From NCBI GenBank assembly GCA_016873315.1, contig VGXL01000007.1:1-45864 (forward strand): a DNA stretch of 45,864 nt. The letters are read 5' to 3'. Origin of the DNA: Phycisphaerae bacterium (GTDB lineage: Bacteria > Planctomycetota > Phycisphaerae > Phycisphaerales > SM1A02). A program made the position numbers and the translations under genes. The notes under the pieces are model-generated. The model had not been told where the DNA came from. It did not search any database and was given only the letters and a program-made list of their open reading frames with translations. Of the stretch, positions 19,811 through 26,713 are shown in pieces (position 1 is the stretch's first letter; every line of letters begins with the position of its first letter).

Positions 19811-21856
19811 TCAGTCCGACGATGGGCCGTCGTACGACGGTCCCTCGTCGAATCGCTCTTCCTCGGGTGCTCGGATGATTCGTGGTTCGATCCCTTCGGG
19901 CAGTGCGTCGAGGAACATCCGGCCGTAGCGCTTGGTGGCGATGCGCGGATCAAGCACGACCACCCGTCCAGCGTCGTCGGCACTGCGCACCAGTCGCCCA
20001 AAGCCCTGCTTGAAGCGAAGGATTGCGCGCGGCAACTGGTCGTCCATGAAGGCGTTGCCGCCACGAGACTGCACGAGCTCCTGACGCGCCTGCACCAGCG
20101 GCAAGTCGGGCACCTCGAAGGGCAAGCGCGTGATGATGACGTTGCGCAAGGCCCGGCCGCGCACATCGATCCCCTGCCAGAAACTGCTGACACCGAAGAG
20201 CACGCTGCGTTCGTCCTGACGAAATCGCTCGATGAGCAATCGGTTCGGTACGCCCAGCCCCTGCACATGCAGCGGATGTCCGCGCGTGATGAGTTCATGC
20301 GACGCGAGTTCAGCCACGTTGTGCATCGTGTCGATGCTTGTGAAGAGCACGAATGCACCGCCATCGGTCTCGTCGATGTGTCGCAGCACGCGATCCGCCA
20401 GGGCCTCGACATACGAGGGGCTCGATGGCTCGGGCATCGACACATCGAGGTAGAGCTCGACTTGGTTCGCGTAGTCGAATGGGCTGCCGACATGCAGCGT
20501 GGATGGATCGTCGCAGCCCAGCGCGACGGCCGTGTGGCGAAAGTCACCTGGTCGTGTGCTCAGCGTGGCGCTGGTCATGACGACCGACACCTCGCGGCCG
20601 AAGAGGTTTTCGCGCAGCACTGGTCCGACATCGACTGCCGCGCTCACGAGCGCGACATCGGGGCGTGCGCCACCGTGTGCCTTGCGACGACCACCTGCCT
20701 CGACCCAATACACGCAGCCCGCAAGCGACTGGGCAACGAGCGCGTCGGCGGCAGCGGCCATGTCGGCGGTGCGTTGTTGCCAGGCGTTGACTTCCGCCGC
20801 ATCCCCATCGCTCGATGCGCGCTCGCGAACGAGTGCGAGCAGGGCCGCGAGTTCCGAAAGCGCGGGCGTGAGCGCATTGCCCACGATGCCCGCCTCGCGC
20901 ACGCGCCCCGCCCCGCCGGCCGATTGGTGCCAACGCCAGAGATCACCGAAGAACGCCTCACTTGCTTCGCGACAGCGATCCACGGCCAGGATCGCCTGCT
21001 GAATGGTTCCCTCGCCACCATCCTGAACGCGAACGGTCCACAGACCACCCTTGTGCTGGCGGGCGTCGTGCAAGGTGCGCAGCAGATGCAGCACGCGGGA
21101 CTCGGCGAGCCGCGCGCCGAAGTGCTCGCCCGCGACATCTTCAATCGCGTGGGCCTCGTCCAGGATCACATGCCGGTAGTCGGGAAGGAACCCGCGACCG
21201 ATTCGGCGAAGCGCAAGGTCGCTGAAGAAGAGCGCATGGTTGCAGACCAGCAGATCACCGTTCTCCATGCGCCGACGCGCCGCCTGATAGAAGCACGCAT
21301 CGTGGTTGGGGCAGCGGCGACCCAGACAGTTGCCAGCATCGGATTGAGCGTGCTCCCAGACCTGCTCGCGCGGCAATTGCGGCAGCGTGCTGCGCGTGCC
21401 GTCGGTCGTGCGGTACGCCCAATCCTCGATCAGCTCGAGCGAGTGTCGTTCCTCTTCCCCGCCGAGCAGCCGATCGGCGCGTTCGCTCGCCAAGCGCAGT
21501 CGGCGCAGGCTCACATAGTTGCCGCGGCCCTTCACGAGCACCGCGCTGAATTCGTCGGGGATCACCGCATTCAGGAGCGGAATGTCCTTGTCGATGAGTT
21601 GTTCCTGCAAGGCGATCGTATTGGTGCACACGACCACGCGCTCGCGGTGCGACAGGATCCGCTGGATGGCCGGCACGAGGTACGCGAAGCTCTTGCCCGT
21701 TCCGGTGCCGGCCTCCACCATCAGCCGACCGCTTCGGGCCAGGCACTCCTCGACCGCCGAAGCCATCTGAAGTTGCTGGGGCCGCGGCTCGAATCCTGGA
21801 AGTCGTCGAGCGATCGCGCCGGCTTCACCGAGCAAGGCGGCAACCTGCACGCTCAT
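19811..21856 (-). CDS. dinG: DinG/XPD-type ATP-dependent DNA helicase
   Basis: A superfamily 2 helicase of 681 residues, probably acting on damaged or structured DNA. Walker A is EAGTGTGKS at residues 48-56 and the DEAH box is in VILDEAHAIEDVA (about 230-242). C-terminal motifs include GVSSFWQGIDVRG and RFKQGFGRLVRS. Three cysteines of the iron-sulfur site are present with DinG spacing (C177, C182, C188), but the first ligand, in the GRxNYxC position, is Ser116 (GRGNYVS). The start is the ATG at 21856, with GGAG 8 bases upstream. The last codons (DEGPSYDGPSSD) are encoded by a 34-bp near-palindrome. Confidence 0.85.
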   Translation of the reverse strand: MSVQVAALLGEAGAIARRLPGFEPRPQQLQMASAVEECLARSGRLMVEAGTGTGKSFAYLVPAIQRILSHRERVVVCTNTIALQEQLIDKDIPLLNAVIPDEFSAVLVKGRGNYVSLRRLRLASERADRLLGGEEERHSLELIEDWAYRTTDGTRSTLPQLPREQVWEHAQSDAGNCLGRRCPNHDACFYQAARRRMENGDLLVCNHALFFSDLALRRIGRGFLPDYRHVILDEAHAIEDVAGEHFGARLAESRVLHLLRTLHDARQHKGGLWTVRVQDGGEGTIQQAILAVDRCREASEAFFGDLWRWHQSAGGAGRVREAGIVGNALTPALSELAALLALVRERASSDGDAAEVNAWQQRTADMAAAADALVAQSLAGCVYWVEAGGRRKAHGGARPDVALVSAAVDVGPVLRENLFGREVSVVMTSATLSTRPGDFRHTAVALGCDDPSTLHVGSPFDYANQVELYLDVSMPEPSSPSYVEALADRVLRHIDETDGGAFVLFTSIDTMHNVAELASHELITRGHPLHVQGLGVPNRLLIERFRQDERSVLFGVSSFWQGIDVRGRALRNVIITRLPFEVPDLPLVQARQELVQSRGGNAFMDDQLPRAILRFKQGFGRLVRSADDAGRVVVLDPRIATKRYGRMFLDALPEGIEPRIIRAPEEERFDEGPSYDGPSSD
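19817..19850. repeat. 34-bp near-perfect palindrome at a convergent gene junction
   Basis: Arms 19817-19833 and 19834-19850 match at 15 of 17 positions with no loop, centred on CGTACG. It lies inside the 3' end of the helicase gene, 40 bases from the stop of the converging gene. It could form a cruciform or an RNA hairpin on either transcript. Confidence 0.8.
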
Positions 21857-21914
21857 CGCGGACGCTCCGTCGAGCCGAATCTCCCGTGGGTTGCTTCCAT
21901 GCAGTCCACGAGAC

Positions 21915-21920
21915 TAGCGT
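21915..21920 (+). promoter_or_regulatory. TAGCGT -10 box, leaderless-type start
   Basis: TAGCGT ends 6 bases before the ATG at 21927, with no ribosome-binding site. Confidence 0.45.
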
Positions 21921-21926
21921 AGGTCC

Positions 21927-22859
21927 ATGCGCATTCTCACCGTCGCCGCCATGGTGCTGTGCTTCGCGGCCTGTGCCTCCCCACGCTCAGCTCGCGTGCT
22001 CACGCCTGCCCAACGCGATGCCGTCGCGTCGGCGCTCGTGATCCGCGACGGGTTGACAGGCGACCGGATTGATCTGGACGAGGCCGTCCGTCGCGCCGCC
22101 CGCGCGGATGTCGTGCTGCTCGGCGAGTATCACGACAATCCAGACGCGCACGCGACGCAGCAGGCGATCTACGCGCGGCTGTTGGAGAGCGAGCCGCGCA
22201 CTGCGCTCTGCCTGGAGATGCTGGAACGGCACGAGCAGCCCATCGTCGATGCCTGGGCGCGCGGAGAACTGACCACCGACCAGTTGATCGACCAGACTGG
22301 GAGCAGGACCTGGTCGGGACAGCCCAACAGTTGGATCGCCTTCTACCAACCATGCCTTGATCTAGCTCGCGCGAGTGGCGCGTCGATCGTGGCTGCGAAT
22401 GCGCCACGACCGATCGTGTCGCGTGCCAACAAGGAAGGCTACGACGCCCTGAATGCAATGCCGACCGATGAACGCGCGATGTTCGACCTTCCGATCGCGC
22501 CCGATGTGGGCGCGTACCGGCATCGTCTGGCCGAACTCATGAAGGGGATGCGTGGCACCGATGCGCCCGTGCCCGACGATCAGGTCAATCGCATGCTGCG
22601 CAGTCAGCGCGTGTGGGACGCAACGATGGGTGCCAGCGTCGCGCAAGCGCTCGATTCGAGTCCGCGCGCCGTGTTGCTTGTGGGCTGCTTCCACAGCGAT
22701 TTTCTGGGCGGGACAGCGCTCGAGATCATGGCGCGACGGCCCGGCACGAGCGTCTTCGTGGTGGCACTCTCCCGGGAAGCCGCCGACGGATTGACTGCAG
22801 AGGATCGTGGACGAGGCGATGTCGTGGTGCAGGTCGGCGAAGGGCTCACGCCGGACTGA
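21927..22859 (+). CDS. ChaN-like heme-binding lipoprotein (DUF399)
   Basis: A 310-residue lipoprotein: the signal peptide ends in FAAC with the lipidated Cys16. The mature part starts with a typical ChaN pattern, ADVVLLGEYHDNPDAHATQQAIYARLL, followed by ALCLEMLERHEQPIVDAW, ASIVAANAPRPIVSRANKEGY and AVLLVGCFHSDFLGGTAL. The GE-x-H-D and C-F-H elements match the family whose members bind heme pairs. The exact function is not known for most members; iron or heme acquisition is the usual guess. The gene stands alone, convergent with the STAS gene. Confidence 0.78.
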   Translation: MRILTVAAMVLCFAACASPRSARVLTPAQRDAVASALVIRDGLTGDRIDLDEAVRRAARADVVLLGEYHDNPDAHATQQAIYARLLESEPRTALCLEMLERHEQPIVDAWARGELTTDQLIDQTGSRTWSGQPNSWIAFYQPCLDLARASGASIVAANAPRPIVSRANKEGYDALNAMPTDERAMFDLPIAPDVGAYRHRLAELMKGMRGTDAPVPDDQVNRMLRSQRVWDATMGASVAQALDSSPRAVLLVGCFHSDFLGGTALEIMARRPGTSVFVVALSREAADGLTAEDRGRGDVVVQVGEGLTPD

Positions 22860-22941
22860 CCTTCTGCCCGCAACGGCCCGCTCGGCTGTTCGCGCCGATC
22901 GCGAGGACGCATCGCGTCGCGCACTGACGCTCAGCCCAAGG

Positions 22942-23316
22942 TCATCGGCCGCAGAGCGACTGAAGTTGCGCGGCCGTGTCGGCGAACTTGTAGAGCTTCT
23001 CGATCTTCATCATCGCCAGAAGCGAGCGCAGGTCCTTGTTGACTCCGAAGAGGACAGCCGTCGCGCCCAGCTGTGCAGCAGCGTTGCGCATGTCGATGAT
23101 CATGCCCAAGCCCATGCTGCTCATGAACTGCACGCTCGAGAGATCCATCACCATGATCTTCAACGCCTTGCCTGCGGCCTTGACTTCGGGGTCGATGTCC
23201 GCCTTCATGATCGGGGCCTCGCGCTGACCCACATTGGGCCCCGCGGGCTTCACGATCATGATGCTGCCGTCAAAGGTGATCTCGAGGAGCGCGGTCTTCT
23301 TGCTCTGCGGTGTCAT
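22942..23316 (-). CDS. STAS-domain protein, anti-sigma factor antagonist type
   Basis: A 124-residue single STAS domain. The core IMVMDLSSVQFMSSMGLGMIIDM (about 54-76) aligns with the SpoIIAA-type D-S-S-G-L-G segment. The serine that is phosphorylated in this family corresponds to Ser67; the preceding Asp is replaced by Ser66. Such proteins free sigma factors or control enzymes through partner switching with a serine kinase; no kinase or phosphatase is nearby. The ATG at 23316 has a TAGAGT box 9 bases upstream (23331 to 23326) and shares a short divergent region with the gene at 23375. Confidence 0.8.
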   Translation of the reverse strand: MTPQSKKTALLEITFDGSIMIVKPAGPNVGQREAPIMKADIDPEVKAAGKALKIMVMDLSSVQFMSSMGLGMIIDMRNAAAQLGATAVLFGVNKDLRSLLAMMKIEKLYKFADTAAQLQSLCGR

Positions 23317-23325
23317 GACGAACGG

Positions 23326-23331
23326 ACTCTA
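23326..23331 (-). promoter_or_regulatory. TAGAGT -10 box for STAS gene
   Basis: Minus-strand TAGAGT ends 9 bases before the ATG at 23316. It is divergent from the TAGGCT box at 23363-23368. Confidence 0.35.
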
Positions 23332-23362
23332 TCCGAAGCACCGAAGCGTCTGCGGGCTCGGG

Positions 23363-23368
23363 TAGGCT
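23363..23368 (+). promoter_or_regulatory. TAGGCT -10 box, leaderless-type start
   Basis: TAGGCT ends 6 bases before the GTG at 23375, with no Shine-Dalgarno sequence. Confidence 0.45.
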
Positions 23369-23374
23369 TCGGCC

Positions 23375-24622
23375 GTGCCGCTCCTGATCCATGATGCGCG
23401 CGTGCTGACCATGCCCGTGGGCCGTGAACCGGCCCGCGGTGCGGCGATGCGCGAGCTCGGCACGATCGACCGGGGCTGGGTGCTCGTCGGTGATGATGGG
23501 CTCGTGAGCGCAGTTGGCGCCGGCACGCCCCCCGCTGCTCCGACGCGAATCGATGCCCGGGGCCGAGTCCTGATGCCCGCGCTGATCGACGCCCATACAC
23601 ACGCCTGCTGGACCGGCGATCGATGGAGCGAGTGGTCGCGAAAGCGTGCTGGCGAACCGTATCTCTCGATTTTGAAGTCGGGCGGCGGCATCATGAGCAC
23701 CGTTCGGTCGGTGCGCGGCACGAGTCGCCAGGACCTTGCTCGCGCGACCGCACTCAGGCTCCAGCGCATGGCTCCGCTGGGCACCGGGACCTGCGAAGTA
23801 AAGAGCGGCTACGGGCTGACTGCCGAAGCGGAACTGCGCATGCTCGGCGCGATCCACGACGCGGCGGCCGTGTGCGCTGAGCGGATCGCCACCGTCACGA
23901 CCTGCCTCGCGGGCCACGCCATCGACGCAGATTGCCCGGACTTCCTCGAGCGCACGATCCGCGAAACGCTTCCAACCATCGCCGCGTCGCAGCCACGCAC
24001 CACGATGGATCTGTACATCGAGCAAGGCGCGTGGACCGGTGACGATGCGATGCGGTTCGTGACCACCTCGCTCGCGCTCGGCTGCCCCGTGCGAGCGCAT
24101 GTCGACCAGTTCACGCGATCGGGGCTGCTGGCCGACTTGATCGGCGTGGGTGTGCGCAGCGTGGACCACCTTGAGGCGTCGAGCGCCAGCGACCTGACGA
24201 CCGTCGCCCACAGCGGTACCTTCGCAGTCGCGCTGCCGGCAACCGGTTTCGCACTCGATATGCGTTTCATGGATGCGCGACGACTGCTCGACGAGGGCGG
24301 CACGCTCGTGATCGCGAGCAATGCAAACCCCGGCAGCGCGCCCGGACTCGGCCTGCCCTTCGCCATGCAGCTCGCGGCGCGATTCATGGGACTGAGCACG
24401 GCCGAAATCCTTCGAGCGTCGATCACGAATGCGGCGCACCTGCTTGGTGTCGCCGGAACGGTGGGATCGATCGAACCTGGCAAGCGCGCCGACCTTCTGT
24501 TGTTGCACGAAACCAACGAGGATGCGCTCGTTCATGGACTGCCCGCTGGAGCGCCTGGCTTGGTGCTCCATGCCGGTCGTGCGGTGAATCCGGGTGAACC
24601 AGGATTCGAGGCCTCGGCATGA
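23375..24622 (+). CDS. hutI: Imidazolonepropionase-like amidohydrolase
   Basis: HutI opens the imidazolone ring in histidine breakdown. The 415-residue protein has the family scaffold: PALIDAHTHACWTGDR with zinc histidines H74 and H76, AGEPYLSILKSGGGIMSTVRSVR, EVKSGYGL, TCLAGHA with H181, AHVDQF with H242, SVDHLEASS with H265, and NPGSAPG. Two acidic active-site positions differ: the Glu of H-A-D-E is Gln245, and the zinc-ligand Asp of T-D-x-N-P-G-S is Asn316. The fold call is firm, the activity is not. No other hut gene is near; it heads a unit with map and serA (ATGA overlap with map). It starts with GTG 6 bases after a TAGGCT box. Confidence 0.75.
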   Translation: MPLLIHDARVLTMPVGREPARGAAMRELGTIDRGWVLVGDDGLVSAVGAGTPPAAPTRIDARGRVLMPALIDAHTHACWTGDRWSEWSRKRAGEPYLSILKSGGGIMSTVRSVRGTSRQDLARATALRLQRMAPLGTGTCEVKSGYGLTAEAELRMLGAIHDAAAVCAERIATVTTCLAGHAIDADCPDFLERTIRETLPTIAASQPRTTMDLYIEQGAWTGDDAMRFVTTSLALGCPVRAHVDQFTRSGLLADLIGVGVRSVDHLEASSASDLTTVAHSGTFAVALPATGFALDMRFMDARRLLDEGGTLVIASNANPGSAPGLGLPFAMQLAARFMGLSTAEILRASITNAAHLLGVAGTVGSIEPGKRADLLLLHETNEDALVHGLPAGAPGLVLHAGRAVNPGEPGFEASA

Positions 24623-25428
24623 TCGAACCCAAGGATCAAGATGCCGCGACGGCAGCGGCGGCGTGCGTGGTGACGATCCATCGTCGGCTCGTCGACGAAC
24701 TCCGTCCGGGGATCACGTTGGCGCAGATTGACGCGTTCGTCGCCAAGCAACTCGCCGACCTGTCGTGCACATCGTGCTTCAAGGGCTACAAGGTGCGCGG
24801 ACATCCGCCGTTTCCAAGCCACTCGTGCCTGAGCGTGAACGACTGCGTCGTGCACGGCACGCACGACATGAGCGAAAGGTCGCTCGTGGACGGCGACCTG
24901 CTCAGCGTCGACATCGGCGTGAAGCACAAGGGCTGGATCGGTGATGCCGCGTGGACCTACGCCATCAAGGGCTGCGACAAGCTCGCCGCAGAACTGATGG
25001 CTGCGGGGCGCGACAGCTTGCGTCTGGGCATCGAAGCGATGCAGCCAGGGCGGCCGCTGGTCGACTGGGCCAAGGCGGTGCAGCAGCATGTTGAAAAACG
25101 CTGCGGATTCTGTTTGGTTCGCGGGCTGGGTGGTCATGGCTATGGCCGGTCACTGCACGCCGCGCCGTATGTGGCCAACACCGTCCCGACCTATCCGGGC
25201 GAGTGGAGCGAGGCGTGGTCGCTCTGGCGTCCGGGCATGCTGGTCGCCGTCGAGCCCATGATCGCCGTGGGCACAACCGAGACGCGTTCCGACGGATCGG
25301 CTTGGCCGATCTACACCGCCGACGGCTCGTTGAGCGTTCACCACGAAGCCGATGTGCTCATCACGGCCGGTGGCCCTGTCAACCTGACAGCTGGACTGTT
25401 CGACTTGCCCGACATCGTTGGAACTTGA
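24619..25428 (+). CDS. map: Type I methionine aminopeptidase
   Basis: Removes N-terminal methionine from new proteins. The 269-residue protein has all five metal ligands in order: Asp in SVDIGV, Asp in GWIGDAAWTY, His in GHGYGRSLHAAP, Glu in LVAVEPMIAV and Glu in HHEADVLIT. The substrate-contact histidines in SLHAAP and PPFPSHSCLSVND are also visible. There is no N-terminal SH3-type zinc extension. The start overlaps the preceding stop (ATGA) and serA begins 1 base after its stop, so three functionally unrelated genes share one transcript. Confidence 0.94.
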   Translation: MIEPKDQDAATAAAACVVTIHRRLVDELRPGITLAQIDAFVAKQLADLSCTSCFKGYKVRGHPPFPSHSCLSVNDCVVHGTHDMSERSLVDGDLLSVDIGVKHKGWIGDAAWTYAIKGCDKLAAELMAAGRDSLRLGIEAMQPGRPLVDWAKAVQQHVEKRCGFCLVRGLGGHGYGRSLHAAPYVANTVPTYPGEWSEAWSLWRPGMLVAVEPMIAVGTTETRSDGSAWPIYTADGSLSVHHEADVLITAGGPVNLTAGLFDLPDIVGT

Positions 25429-25429
25429 C

Positions 25430-26635
25430 ATGCAACCGATCGCGATCCTTGCCGAGAATGTGCACGCCGCAGCAGATCCCATCCTTCGCGAGGCCGGCTT
25501 CGCGCTTGAACGGCATGCCGGCGCACTGGAAGGTGACGCGCTGAAGGCCGCGCTCGCACGCGCCACGGTGCTCGGCATTCGTTCCAAGACCACAGTTCGC
25601 GAGGCCGCGCTGACCGCGGGTCGCCCGGCTGCGATCGGATGCTTCTGCATCGGAACCGATCAGGTCGATCTGGCACCCGCAAGTCGCGCGGGAATCCCAG
25701 TCTTCAACAGCCCCTTCAGCAACACGCGCAGCGTGGCCGAAATGACCGTGGCCGAGGCGGTGTGCTTGGCGCGACGCCTGTTCGAAAAGAGCACGCTGCT
25801 TCACGCGGGGACCTGGGACAAGAGCGCGAAGGACGCGCACGAGGTGCGCGGCCGCACACTGGGCATCGTGGGCTACGGACACATCGGCAGCCAAGTGAGC
25901 GTGCTCGCTGAGTCGATGGGCATGCGCGTGATCTTCCACGACATCATTCGCAAACTGCCCCTGGGCAACGCGCAGCCTCGCCCTTCGCTCGATGCGCTGC
26001 TGGCAGAGTCAGACTTGGTCACGCTGCATGTGCCGAGCACGCCAGCGACCGAACGCATGATCGGCGCCCCTCAGCTCGCACGCATGAAGCGCGGCGCGGC
26101 GCTCATCAACAATGCGCGTGGCAGCGTGGTCGACATCAGTGCGCTCGCCGCGGCCTTGCGGTCAGGACATCTGTCGGGTGCCGCGCTCGATGTCTTCCCG
26201 CAGGAACCAGCGAGCGGCAAAGAGCCTTTCGAGAGCGCGCTCCGTGGGCTTGGCAATGTGATCCTGACCCCGCACATCGGCGGCAGTACCGAAGAGGCGC
26301 AGGAGTCGATCGCCATCGAAGTCGCTGAAAAGCTCGTGCGCCACTGGACATGCGGATCGACGGCCAGCGCCGTGAACTTTCCCGAGGTCGACCTGCCACG
26401 CCTTCGCGCGGGTCAAGTCAGGATCATGCATGTGCACCGCAATGTACCTGGCGTCCTGAGCACGATGCACGGGCACTTCGCGCGTGAGTCAGTGAACATC
26501 AACGCCGAGTACCTGCAGTCGGATCCTCACACGAGCTATGTGATCTTGGATGTCGACCCCTTCGAGGGAGATGGCATCGTGCGCGCGCTGTCGGCGCTGC
26601 CCGAAACGGTCCGCATGCGGCTCACGCGCGCCTGA
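25430..26635 (+). CDS. serA: D-3-phosphoglycerate dehydrogenase with ACT domain
   Basis: First enzyme of serine synthesis, oxidising 3-phosphoglycerate with NAD. The 401-residue length and layout match the E. coli-type enzyme: substrate domain with IGCFCIGTDQVDL and SPFSNTRSVAEMTVAE, Rossmann motif GIVGYGHIGSQ (glycines around 148-153), active-site Arg in NNARGSVVD, and the His in LTPHIGGSTEEAQE. A C-terminal ACT domain begins near residue 325 (VRIMHVHRNVPGVLSTMHGHF) and would give serine feedback control. The ATG at 25430 lies 1 base after the map stop. Confidence 0.94.
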   Translation: MQPIAILAENVHAAADPILREAGFALERHAGALEGDALKAALARATVLGIRSKTTVREAALTAGRPAAIGCFCIGTDQVDLAPASRAGIPVFNSPFSNTRSVAEMTVAEAVCLARRLFEKSTLLHAGTWDKSAKDAHEVRGRTLGIVGYGHIGSQVSVLAESMGMRVIFHDIIRKLPLGNAQPRPSLDALLAESDLVTLHVPSTPATERMIGAPQLARMKRGAALINNARGSVVDISALAAALRSGHLSGAALDVFPQEPASGKEPFESALRGLGNVILTPHIGGSTEEAQESIAIEVAEKLVRHWTCGSTASAVNFPEVDLPRLRAGQVRIMHVHRNVPGVLSTMHGHFARESVNINAEYLQSDPHTSYVILDVDPFEGDGIVRALSALPETVRMRLTRA

Positions 26636-26701
26636 GGAGATTCCGAGCGCGATCGACCGCTTCCGCTCGCTGCCCGGCCCAAGCAGAGGCATCGCGCAGC
26701 C

Positions 26702-26707
26702 TAGGAT
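26702..26707 (+). promoter_or_regulatory. TAGGAT -10 box, leaderless-type start
   Basis: TAGGAT ends 6 bases before the ATG at 26714 in the 78-base gap after serA. Confidence 0.45.
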
Positions 26708-26713
26708 CCGGGG

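Noticed and set aside
23375-26635. Histidine-utilisation operon
   Set aside because: Only a hutI-like gene is present; it is followed by map and serA, not hutH, hutU or hutG.
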